From Acidicapsa dinghuensis (GTDB lineage: Bacteria > Acidobacteriota > Terriglobia > Terriglobales > Acidobacteriaceae): 64,000 bases of DNA. Positions within the stretch are counted from its first letter, which is position 1. Every line of letters starts with the position of its first letter. Below are positions 1-8,204 of the stretch, one piece after another. The position numbers and the translations under genes were made by a program. The DNA lies in NCBI RefSeq assembly GCF_025685685.1, contig NZ_JAGSYH010000002.1, positions 854,768-918,767 of the forward strand. The letters are read 5' to 3'. The notes under the pieces are model-generated. The model was not told the origin of the DNA. It ran no database searches and saw only the letters and a list, made by a program, of their open reading frames with translations.

Positions 1-1
1 C

Positions 2-814
2 ATTCTTCCCGGTGCAGATCTCGATCATGCTGTTCGCGCCCTCGCTTTCGGTCTGCGTTTCAACGGCTCAGCCACCTGCATGGCCCCGCGCCGCATCTTC
101 CTCGTCGATCTGTCACAGCCAGAAGCAGCACGTTTTGAATCAAGCCTTGCCGCAGCCCTTGCCGAAATCGGTCCCGTCGCGCTCCCGCCGGCAATCGAAA
201 AGCAGTTACGTGCAATGCTCGACGACGCCGGTGAGCAAACCGCTGAAATCATGCTGGATGGCCTCGCTGAAGCGAACTCAAAAGCAAGCTCGAACCCGGA
301 AGTGGGCTGCCGCGCCACTCTGATCACGCGCGCAACGCCTGCTCTACGCTCCATGCAGGAGGAAATCTTTGCGCCTATACTCTCGGTAATGCGCGCAGCC
401 AGCTCAGAAGAAGCTCTGGCCGCATACGCCGCCTGCCCTTACGCGCTCACTGCTTCCGTCTTCGGCTCTGAGCGAGAAGCCCGGCGCTTCGCACATCAGA
501 TTCGCGCCGGCAACATCGTTATCAACGACCTCATCGTTCCCACGGCCGATCCGCGCATTCCCTTCGGTGGACGCGGTCAAAGCGGATTCGGAGTTACTCG
601 CGGCACGGAAGGACTGTTCGCCATGACCACTCCGTGCGCGATTCAAAGTCAGAAAAAAGTGATGCCCAAGGTGTATGAATCGACCTCCAGCAGGCATGTT
701 CCCCTTTTTGCGGGACTTGCTCTGGTTATTCACGGATCGGGATTCAAGCAGAAATGGAAGGGATTTTTTACAGTCGTCCGGAACGCATTGCAAGTTACGA
801 CAAGACCAAAGTAG
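2..814 (+). CDS. aldehyde dehydrogenase family protein, 5' end cut by window edge
   Basis: The frame is open into the left edge, so only the C-terminal part (about 270 residues) is present. NAD(P)-dependent aldehyde dehydrogenases oxidise aldehydes to carboxylic acids. The catalytic Cys is at 77-79 in a TCMAPRR context, directly before the ATG at 80, so that ATG is internal and not the start. EEIFAP and PFGGRGQSGFG are family blocks. Roughly 55 residues follow the usual family end and resemble nothing I know. Downstream on the same strand are an FkbM methyltransferase, a CrtI-type enzyme, an acyltransferase and a glycosyltransferase. By analogy with AldH of staphyloxanthin synthesis it could oxidise a carotenoid aldehyde; that substrate is inference. 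Confidence 0.85.
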   Translation: MLPGADLDHAVRALAFGLRFNGSATCMAPRRIFLVDLSQPEAARFESSLAAALAEIGPVALPPAIEKQLRAMLDDAGEQTAEIMLDGLAEANSKASSNPEVGCRATLITRATPALRSMQEEIFAPILSVMRAASSEEALAAYAACPYALTASVFGSEREARRFAHQIRAGNIVINDLIVPTADPRIPFGGRGQSGFGVTRGTEGLFAMTTPCAIQSQKKVMPKVYESTSSRHVPLFAGLALVIHGSGFKQKWKGFFTVVRNALQVTTRPK

Positions 815-997
815 GGCTGATAGGTATATTCGTTTCGCTCATAGGAATGCAGGCCATGTTGTATGCCTATGAGCGGCCTAATCTTTGTCCCTATTACAGA
901 GGAACGAAAAATAATTTTCACGAATTATCGCAAATGCTTCAGTTTTTACCTTTTCGCGAACGTTACAATTCCGAGCAAAATGGTGCAGGAGAGCAGA

Positions 998-1846
998 ATG
1001 GGGTTGAAACAAAGCATTCAGGGACTCGAGGAAATCCTGATCTTCGACAACTGGCCAATGTTACTGCTTGGCAGACTACTCGACCGGAAGACGGGATTTG
1101 TGGCATACCGAAAGAATGGCTTGGATATCCTGATCGATCTTCGCGGCGGCGATGCGTGTGGAACACGTCTCTGTATTGCCACCGATATGTATCGCAAATA
1201 CCTGCCCTTATTTCACCTTCCTACCGCGCCAAATGTGCTGGATCTGGGTGCCAACGGTGGAGGATTTCCACTGATGCTCGCAGTCGAGGGCATAATGCCG
1301 TCGCGACTGGTATGCATTGAGATGAATCCATTCACCTACAATCGTTTAAAGCTCAACCTGGCAACCAATTTTGGCCAGAAGGCCGTCGCGATCAACGCAG
1401 CGGTGTGTGCCTATCCTAAAGGTGATCTTTTCATCAAACCAACGCGCGGTGGCACCGGTGACAGCATGCGCACGCTCGGGGTTGCCGAGACGGATCCTCA
1501 CGTGGCCGTATCGACCGACACATTTCCCAGTATTTATGAACGATTCTTTGCACCTGAAATAGTGGACCTGTGCAAAATCGATATCGAAGGCGAAGAATTC
1601 GCGATGTTCGCTGCGCTACCGGACGCTCTGGTATGCAAGATTCGCTATCTCATCATGGAAGTGCATTATTTTGAAGAGACGGCACCCGCCGCTACTGCCA
1701 AGCTTATGGACCGCTTCCAGGCGCTTGGCTTCCGCGAGATCATGAAAAACAGCAATCCTAAACAGGGTGTTTTCGCGGAGGTTCGTGCATTTGCCGGTCC
1801 CGAGGCTCTCTTGGACCCGGCTTCATCCGGCGCAAGACCTTTCTGA
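998..1846 (+). CDS. FkbM family SAM-dependent methyltransferase
   Basis: About 282 residues. A class I methyltransferase fold is shown by LDLGANGGGF (SAM-binding glycine loop), an acidic CIEMNP strand end, and the FkbM-type CKIDIEGEEF block. FkbM enzymes O-methylate hydroxyls of sugars or small molecules. The ATG at 998 is preferred over the longer frame from 863 because AGGAGAG lies just upstream at a good distance and the extra N-terminal residues look non-coding. It sits between the aldehyde dehydrogenase and the CrtI-type gene on the same strand, so it may methylate a glycosylated carotenoid or another surface lipid; the substrate is not visible in the sequence. Confidence 0.8.
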   Translation: MGLKQSIQGLEEILIFDNWPMLLLGRLLDRKTGFVAYRKNGLDILIDLRGGDACGTRLCIATDMYRKYLPLFHLPTAPNVLDLGANGGGFPLMLAVEGIMPSRLVCIEMNPFTYNRLKLNLATNFGQKAVAINAAVCAYPKGDLFIKPTRGGTGDSMRTLGVAETDPHVAVSTDTFPSIYERFFAPEIVDLCKIDIEGEEFAMFAALPDALVCKIRYLIMEVHYFEETAPAATAKLMDRFQALGFREIMKNSNPKQGVFAEVRAFAGPEALLDPASSGARPF

Positions 1847-1959
1847 CACCGGAGCGCCGTAGCAAGACCGCATTATGCTTGTGCAGTCCGACGACAAATC
1901 GCAGGCAATCGGCCTGCTGATGACCTCCACCGGTGATTGATAAGAAGAGGCGGTTTGCC

Positions 1960-3507
1960 ATGCGAATTGCAGTCATCGGTTCAGGACTCGGCGGCCTCGC
2001 AGCCGCGGCTACTCTCGCTGCGCGTGGATATCAGGTCGAGGTCTTCGAAAAGAATCCGTGGCTCGGCGGCAAGGCTGCGGTTTTAAAAGAGAACGGCTTC
2101 CGCTTCGACATGGGGCCGACGATTCTCATCCGTCCTTCCGTACTGCGACGCATCTTCCTCGAAGCAGGCCGTCAGATGGAGGACTACCTGAACCTTGTGC
2201 GTCTTGACCCGCAATGGCGCTGCTTCTTCGATGATGGCCTCGTCCTCGATCTTGAAGACAATCACGCTGCGATGGCCCGCAAGCTCGACCAGCTCAAGCC
2301 CGGCATGGGCAACGGCTTTCTGCGTTTTCAGGGCTTGTCTGAACAACTCCACTCCATCAGCAACCGCTTCTTCTTCTGGCGTCCCGTCGGCTCCATGCGC
2401 GATACCTTCGATCTAAAAAACAGCTTTTCGCTCGAAGTGTTACGCGATGTCATGCGAATGCGCCTCGGCAAGACTGTTGCCGGAACTATCCGCGAATACA
2501 TTCCGGATCATCGCGTCGCGCAAATGCTCGACCACTACACGCAGTATGTTGGCTCCTCGCCCGAGGCATCTCCGGCTATCCTCTGCGCCATCGGCCACAT
2601 GCAGTCCGAAGAAGGCATCTGGTACCCCATGGGCGGCACGCGCGCCGTCCCTGAAGCACTCGTGAAGCTTGGTAACGAGCTAGGCGTGATCTATCACGCC
2701 CACGCCGAAGTCGAACGCATCATGGTCGAGTCAGACCGCGTAACAGGGATTGTAATCAGCGGCGAGGCTCACCATTTTGACACCGTTGTCTCAAATGAAG
2801 ACTCCGTGCGCACCTACCGCGAACTGATCGGCGGCGAGTTCGCCCGGCGCTTCAACGGCGAACGCACATACGAGCCCGCTTGCTCGGGCGTTGTGCTTTA
2901 CCTTGGCCTCAACAAGCGCTACGAACACCTCGCGCATCACTGTTTCGTTTTCTCACGTGACCCGAAGGAGGAGTTCGACGCCATCTATCGCAAAGGCAAG
3001 CCTGCTCCTGACCCGACCTGCTATCTCGCCTCAACCACCCGCACCGAGGCTGCCACCGCTCCTGAAGGCGGCGACGCGCTTTATATCCTTGTACATACGC
3101 CTTATTTGCGTCCCGAGCATGACTGGAAAACGATGCTTCCGGCGTACCGCCAGGTCATTCTCGATAAATTAAAACGCGCGGCCGGTATGCCGGATATCGA
3201 GAACCGCATCGTATTCGAGAGCGCGCTCACTCCGGTCGATATTCACGAGCGCTACAAAGTCCTCAATGGAGCTATCTACGGACTCGCCAGTCATGGCCGC
3301 TGGAATGGCGCTTTTAAGCCCTCCAATCAGCGCCGCGATATAGACGGTCTTTTCCTTGCGGGCGGCGCGGCCCACCCCGGTCCGGGCATGCCCATGGTAA
3401 TGATGTCCGGTTGGATTGCTGCAGACGCGCTCGATCGGCGTTATCGTGGAAGTGAGGCCGCCGGAACGTCCAGGCGGCAGGTTGAGGAGCAGTTGACGGC
3501 GGTATGA
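1960..3507 (+). CDS. CrtI/CrtN/CrtP-type FAD-dependent carotenoid desaturase or oxidase
   Basis: 515 residues. The N-terminal dinucleotide fold IGSGLGGLAAA binds FAD, EVFEKN ends the second strand, and FDMGPT follows as in phytoene desaturases. The C-terminal FLAGGAAHPGPGMPMVM matches the CrtI-family FAD/substrate block. The start at 1960 is chosen because MRIAVIG is the family beginning and AAGAGG precedes it; the frame is open back to 1933. The stop overlaps the next ATG. The family includes phytoene and diapophytoene desaturases, CrtP-type carotenoid oxidases and hydroxysqualene dehydroxylase. With aldehyde dehydrogenase, acyltransferase and glycosyltransferase neighbours, a CrtP/CrtNb-like terminal oxidase is the best guess, but desaturase cannot be excluded by eye. 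Confidence 0.85.
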   Translation: MRIAVIGSGLGGLAAAATLAARGYQVEVFEKNPWLGGKAAVLKENGFRFDMGPTILIRPSVLRRIFLEAGRQMEDYLNLVRLDPQWRCFFDDGLVLDLEDNHAAMARKLDQLKPGMGNGFLRFQGLSEQLHSISNRFFFWRPVGSMRDTFDLKNSFSLEVLRDVMRMRLGKTVAGTIREYIPDHRVAQMLDHYTQYVGSSPEASPAILCAIGHMQSEEGIWYPMGGTRAVPEALVKLGNELGVIYHAHAEVERIMVESDRVTGIVISGEAHHFDTVVSNEDSVRTYRELIGGEFARRFNGERTYEPACSGVVLYLGLNKRYEHLAHHCFVFSRDPKEEFDAIYRKGKPAPDPTCYLASTTRTEAATAPEGGDALYILVHTPYLRPEHDWKTMLPAYRQVILDKLKRAAGMPDIENRIVFESALTPVDIHERYKVLNGAIYGLASHGRWNGAFKPSNQRRDIDGLFLAGGAAHPGPGMPMVMMSGWIAADALDRRYRGSEAAGTSRRQVEEQLTAV

Positions 3508-4319
3508 TGCGAGCTCAAGCCATTCCGACGCGACCAGGCGGAGATCTCCGTGCTCCCTCCCGGCGTGCTCTCTCGCTCTTCTCCTTCTACGTACGCTCGT
3601 ATGTAAGTCGCCATTTTCACGCAATCCGCGTTGCCAATCCGGGGCGCATCCCGCTCCACGCTGAGCCGTTGATTCTCTTCGCCAACCATTCTTCCTGGTG
3701 GGATCCGCTGGCTGGCATGCTGCTGGGGCAGGCCCTGCTGCCCCATCGCGAGCACTACGCCCCCATGGATGCAGCATCCCTCAACCACTACGGCATCTTC
3801 CGCTCCATGGGCTTCTTTCCAGTGGAGAACGGCTCCCCGCGCGGCGCGGCCCAGCTTCTTCGTGCCGGATCGCAGATCCTCCATCGCCACGGCTCCGTTC
3901 TCTGGATCACTCCGGAAAGTCAGTTTCAAGATGTGCGCAAGCGTCCCATCGTCTTTCGCCCTGGTCTCGGTGCTCTGATGAGCCGCACAGGACGCCTGAC
4001 CTGCGTGCCCATCGCCATGGAGTACACCTTCTGGAATGAGCGCCTGCCAGAGATCCTCATCAACATCGGTGAGCCGCTGAATGTGGCCGACGGCACGATG
4101 GAAGAAGCCTCAACCTGGACCAATCTCTGCTCCTTTGCCATGGCCGCCACGCTCGATGAGCTGACCATGCTTGCTACCGAGCGTGATCCCGAGGCCTTCG
4201 TCACCATCCTCACTGGATACAGCGGCATCGGCGGCATCTACGAGATGTGGAAACGCTTCACCTGCTTATTGACAGGCCGCAGATACGTCCACGATCACGA
4301 TAATCTGCACAATAGATGA
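3504..4319 (+). CDS. lysophospholipid acyltransferase (PlsC-like) family protein
   Basis: 271 residues. The HX4D acyltransferase motif is at residues 62-67 (HSSWWD), followed by FPVENGSPRG near 104-113 (motif II) and ITPESQ near 138 (motif III, with Ser where PEG is usual). Such enzymes transfer fatty acyl groups from acyl-CoA or acyl-ACP. The ATG at 3504 overlaps the stop of the CrtI-type gene and the gene ends in another ATGA overlap with the glycosyltransferase, so the three are probably translated as a unit. In staphyloxanthin synthesis CrtO acylates the glycosylated carotenoid; an equivalent role is inferred from context, not shown by sequence. Confidence 0.82.
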   Translation: MMRAQAIPTRPGGDLRAPSRRALSLFSFYVRSYVSRHFHAIRVANPGRIPLHAEPLILFANHSSWWDPLAGMLLGQALLPHREHYAPMDAASLNHYGIFRSMGFFPVENGSPRGAAQLLRAGSQILHRHGSVLWITPESQFQDVRKRPIVFRPGLGALMSRTGRLTCVPIAMEYTFWNERLPEILINIGEPLNVADGTMEEASTWTNLCSFAMAATLDELTMLATERDPEAFVTILTGYSGIGGIYEMWKRFTCLLTGRRYVHDHDNLHNR

Positions 4320-5530
4320 ATCTCTGCCTGCTTACCTGCATTTTTGCCTCTCTCGCGCCCGCAACGGTCAACCAGATTTTGACCGTGAATGCAGTGCTCA
4401 TCCAGGCTTCCTTCTTCGTTGCTCTTCTCACGGCCCTGCACTTCGTCATCAATGCGGTCCTCTTCCGCCGCCTCGGCCCTGAATGGAACCGTACCCTGCT
4501 TCCGCCAATCTCGGTTCTCATCCCGGCTCGCAATGAAGAAGCCAATATCGAGGCCACGCTCACGGGGGTGCTCAAATCCCGTGGCGTCGATATCGAAGTC
4601 ATCATTCTCGACGATGGATCCACCGACAACACCGCTGCGATCGTCCGCGCCATTGCGGCGCTTGACTCTCGTGTGCGGCTTGAAACAGCGCCGCCTCTGC
4701 CCGACGGCTGGAATGGCAAGCAGCATGCCTGCTGGGTGCTGGCCTCGCTGTCCAATCGATACGTCTTCTGCTTCCTGGACGCCGACGTCCGCCTCAACAC
4801 CGAAGCCTTGTATCGCCTGACCAGTGAGCTTAACCATCAGGGGAAAAAAAAGGCTGAGATGTCGCTGGTCTCCGCCTTTCCACGTCTCGTTACGGGCTCC
4901 TTTGTAGAGCATCTCCTGCTGCCGCTGATCCACTTCGTTTTGCTTGGCTATCTGCCATTGATTGGCGAACGACTCAGCAACTGGCCCATGTTCGCAGCGG
5001 GTTGCGGACAAATCATGATGGCGCGGCGCGATGCCTATTTCGTCTCCGGCGGCCACTCTGCCCATAAGCTCACGATGCACGATGGCATCAGACTGCCCGC
5101 CCTGTTTCGCAAGCATGGCTTTCGTACCCGCGTTTTTGATTTTAGCCGCGATGCGCAGTGCCGCATGTACACCAGCGCCGGCGAGGTCTGGCGCGGCCTC
5201 TCGAAAAACGCAACGGAGGGCATGGCCACCTTGCCCCGCCTTCCAATCTTTTCTCTGCTGCTCTTCATCGGTCAGGTCTTACCGCTGCCGCTGGCTCTTG
5301 TCGCGCTGCTTTTCCGCAATGCACAGGAACTCTCGACTGCACTGTTTGTCTTCACCTTGACCATGCTGGTGCGCCTCTTTGCTACGTGGCACTATCGCGC
5401 AAGCTGGTACGGAGCACTGCTTCATCCGATCGGAATTTTTCTACTGCTGGTGTTGCAATGGAGTGCATTGCTGGGGAAACTTTTCGGTCGCCGTGCAGTC
5501 TGGAAAGAACGGGAGTACAGCCTGCGCTGA
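4316..5530 (+). CDS. family 2 glycosyltransferase, CrtQ/HpnB-like, membrane bound
   Basis: 404 residues. An N-terminal membrane segment (about 25-50) precedes a GT-A domain with SVLIPARNEE, DDGS at 99-102 and the metal-binding DAD at 155-157. PPLPDGWNGK at 127-135 is typical of the CrtQ and hopanoid-associated HpnB branch. Several hydrophobic segments close the protein, so catalysis is expected at the inner face of the cytoplasmic membrane. Start ATG at 4316 overlaps the acyltransferase stop. By context it may glycosylate a carotenoid acid; hopanoid or other lipid acceptors remain possible. Confidence 0.83.
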   Translation: MNLCLLTCIFASLAPATVNQILTVNAVLIQASFFVALLTALHFVINAVLFRRLGPEWNRTLLPPISVLIPARNEEANIEATLTGVLKSRGVDIEVIILDDGSTDNTAAIVRAIAALDSRVRLETAPPLPDGWNGKQHACWVLASLSNRYVFCFLDADVRLNTEALYRLTSELNHQGKKKAEMSLVSAFPRLVTGSFVEHLLLPLIHFVLLGYLPLIGERLSNWPMFAAGCGQIMMARRDAYFVSGGHSAHKLTMHDGIRLPALFRKHGFRTRVFDFSRDAQCRMYTSAGEVWRGLSKNATEGMATLPRLPIFSLLLFIGQVLPLPLALVALLFRNAQELSTALFVFTLTMLVRLFATWHYRASWYGALLHPIGIFLLLVLQWSALLGKLFGRRAVWKEREYSLR

Positions 5531-5596
5531 TTCCTGCAGCTTGGACGGATAAGCTGAACTACCGCTATCAGCAATAACTTGTAACGAGGAGTGGTT

Positions 5597-6277
5597 TTGC
5601 CGGTTCACAGCCATCTGCGATCTTTACTCACAGCGCTTTGCTTGTTACCGTTCGCTGCTTCGCAAACGTCTCACGCGGTTGCACCAGAGCGCTCGGCGCC
5701 CAATGCGTCTGACGGCGCTGAGTATCGAAGTCTCCTGCAAGACACGCGTATCGCGTATTTTAAGGTAGTCGCAGGGCAGGGAAGAGACGCAGATAACGAA
5801 GCGCACACTGCGCTGTCTCGTCTAGAAAATGCCTATCCCGGCGATCCGATTGCGAAGGCCTATCATGGCAGTCTCCAGCTTCTTGATGCTGCTCATAGCT
5901 GGGCTGTCTGGAACCTGCATCAGCAGTGCGCTGAGGGCCTCAACCTGCTGGATGAAGCTGTCAATGAAGCTCCCGATGATCCCGAAGTCCGCTTTCTGCG
6001 CGCTGCCACCGACTGGCATCTGCCCGCCTTCTACCATCGGCGCGCCCAGGCTGAGTCCGACTTCAGCTGGCTCGCGGCTCGTGCGGAAACCGACGCCCGC
6101 AACGGCAACCTGCCACCAGAGTTAGCGGCGGCTGCATCGAGTTACTGGGGACAAATTCTTGAGAAACGCTCTGACGAAGACGGCGCCCGCCGCGCATGGC
6201 AGCAGGCCGTCCACATCGCTCCGCAAAGCCCCGCAGGGCTCGATGCGCAACGTCGCATTAGTCAACTCAATTATTGA
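5597..6277 (+). CDS. exported TPR-like protein of unknown function
   Basis: About 226 residues. A hydrophobic signal segment ending near SQTSHA is followed by helical repeats of the tetratricopeptide type (for example the LDEAVNEAPDDPEVRFLRA and the C-terminal ARRAWQQAVHIAPQSP helices). TPR proteins act as protein-protein scaffolds; no enzyme motif is seen. I prefer the TTG at 5597 because AGGAG ends five bases before it, while the in-frame GTG at 5591 overlaps that site. It follows the glycosyltransferase by 66 bases on the same strand and could be co-transcribed. Function unknown. Confidence 0.7.
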   Translation: MPVHSHLRSLLTALCLLPFAASQTSHAVAPERSAPNASDGAEYRSLLQDTRIAYFKVVAGQGRDADNEAHTALSRLENAYPGDPIAKAYHGSLQLLDAAHSWAVWNLHQQCAEGLNLLDEAVNEAPDDPEVRFLRAATDWHLPAFYHRRAQAESDFSWLAARAETDARNGNLPPELAAAASSYWGQILEKRSDEDGARRAWQQAVHIAPQSPAGLDAQRRISQLNY

Positions 6278-6470
6278 TTTGGCTGAAGCCGCTTCCAAGT
6301 TACTCTCCTATCTTCGGTCAAGTAAAATGAGTTACCGGAGTTACTTCTCCATAGCTCTGAGTTGTGTGGTATTTTCATAACATTTCTGAAAAGTCGCGGC
6401 ATTGACGCACAAAACTCGCGGTAAACTGCGCTTGCCTTTCGTGGTAAATGCTGCCTTTGGGGACATCTCG

Positions 6471-8162
6471 ATGAAATTCCTCGTCCGTTCGTTCGCAGCG
6501 CTATTTCTTCTGTATGGCATGGTCTTCGCCATCGCGGATATTTATATGCTCCACCACTCGCTTTCGATCGCGTGGGGTATCGTGTTCCCCATCGTCTTCA
6601 TTGGCGTGCAGTATCTACTGTCACCCTGGTTCATCGAGTGGATGCTCTCCATTGACTGGTACGACGACGCGTTGCCAACCGTCTATCGCGAATACATCGA
6701 AAAGCTCTGTGCGGAACAGGGCCTTCCCGTGCCTCGCATCGGAGTCATCCACAGCGCCACGCCAAATGCTTTCTGCTTTGGTCGTCTTCGTTCCGACGCC
6801 CGCATGGTTCTCACCGACGGCCTGATCGGTGCTCTCTCCGAGGATGAAGTGAAGGCCGTCATCGCCCACGAACTCGGCCACATCGCGCACGTCGATTTCG
6901 CAGTCATGGCGGTTGCTTCGCTGGCTCCGCTCATCCTCTACCAGATTTTTGTATGGACCCGCTCCGTCAAGGAGACCCGTGTCATCGCCTTCACCGCCTA
7001 TGCCTTCTACTGGATCAGTCAATTCGTGCTATTGGCCCTCAATCGTGTGCGCGAGGCTTCCGCGGATCACTATTCTGCGTGCGTGACCCACGCCCCCGAA
7101 GCGCTTTCGTCGGCGCTGATCAAGATCTCTTACGGCATGCTGCAGTTCGAGTACGACTATCGCGAAGCCGTTCGCAAATCGGGCAAGAAGGAAGCCGAAA
7201 AGCAATTCGCCAAGCAGCGTCACATCGGCAATACCGTCTCTCTCATGGGTATCGCCAACCTCAACTCAAACCGGACCCTCGGTCTGGCACTATCCGACCC
7301 CGCCAAGGCTGCGGCTGTCATGCGCTGGGATCTTGTCAATCCCTGGGCTTCTGTTTACGAACTCTCCTCTACCCATCCCCTCGTCGCCCATCGCGTTCGC
7401 GCCCTGAATCGTCAGGCAATCGAGATGCGCGGTGTTCCTGCATATCCGCTGCCCGAGACCGATTCCATCTCTTTCCCGTGGCGCTTCCCCATCGAATTCC
7501 TCATCTGGGCAGGTCCATGGATCTCCGGCATCCTGCTCCTCTTTGGAAAGCCTGTCTCCGAGGTACTCGCGCATTATCACGTCCATTTCTCGATACCGCT
7601 GCTGCAGTCACCTGCGGCGCCGCCCACTCTGCTCACCGCTCTTGGTGTCACCTGGATGATCCGCATCGCCTATCGCTATCACGGAGAATTCCAGCCCATG
7701 CGCATTGAAGCCATGCTCGAAGATCTGGAGGTTTCCGAAATGCAGCCGCGCGCGATCGAACTCCACGGCGAAGTCGTCGGCAATGGCTTCCCCGGCGCTT
7801 TCTGGAGTCCCGACCTTGTCCTCAAAGACGATACGGGCCTCATGTTCCTGCTATACCGGTCATCTATCCCGCTCGGGCGGCTCTTCTTTGCGCTTTCTAA
7901 AGCCGATAACTTCATCGGCGAGCAGGTCACCGTTAAAGGCTGGTACCGCCGAGGCGCACGCCCCTACGTAGAGATTTCAGAAATCAGCGCCACCGTTACT
8001 AAGGTCGAAACCTGGCATGAGGTCTTCACCGTAGTCGGCAAAGCAGCCGAGAATATAAAAACCTGGCGCGCCCCACTCACCCAGCGTTCTTATTCACGCT
8101 GGATTCAATTCGCGGTTTCCAGCGCGGTCACCGCAGCCGGCATTCTCTGGCTCCTGCAATAA
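6471..8162 (+). CDS. M48 family membrane metallopeptidase (HtpX-like) with C-terminal extension
   Basis: 563 residues. The zinc motif HELGH is at 133-137, with the third ligand in REASAD (Glu195). Two membrane segments lie before the catalytic site (about 8-25 and 32-50), more lie around 150-190, and one closes the C terminus. HtpX-type enzymes degrade damaged membrane proteins. HtpX is usually about 290 residues; here a second half carries further membrane segments (around 345-360) and a soluble beta-rich part (about 430-530) that I do not recognise. The ATG at 6471 follows GGGGA; the longer frame from TTG 6402 is unlikely. Upstream 190 bases are non-coding. Confidence 0.85.
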   Translation: MKFLVRSFAALFLLYGMVFAIADIYMLHHSLSIAWGIVFPIVFIGVQYLLSPWFIEWMLSIDWYDDALPTVYREYIEKLCAEQGLPVPRIGVIHSATPNAFCFGRLRSDARMVLTDGLIGALSEDEVKAVIAHELGHIAHVDFAVMAVASLAPLILYQIFVWTRSVKETRVIAFTAYAFYWISQFVLLALNRVREASADHYSACVTHAPEALSSALIKISYGMLQFEYDYREAVRKSGKKEAEKQFAKQRHIGNTVSLMGIANLNSNRTLGLALSDPAKAAAVMRWDLVNPWASVYELSSTHPLVAHRVRALNRQAIEMRGVPAYPLPETDSISFPWRFPIEFLIWAGPWISGILLLFGKPVSEVLAHYHVHFSIPLLQSPAAPPTLLTALGVTWMIRIAYRYHGEFQPMRIEAMLEDLEVSEMQPRAIELHGEVVGNGFPGAFWSPDLVLKDDTGLMFLLYRSSIPLGRLFFALSKADNFIGEQVTVKGWYRRGARPYVEISEISATVTKVETWHEVFTVVGKAAENIKTWRAPLTQRSYSRWIQFAVSSAVTAAGILWLLQ

Positions 8163-8204
8163 ACTCAAACCAGCCCGCCACATCGTTGCAGCTGATGAGC
8201 GTCG

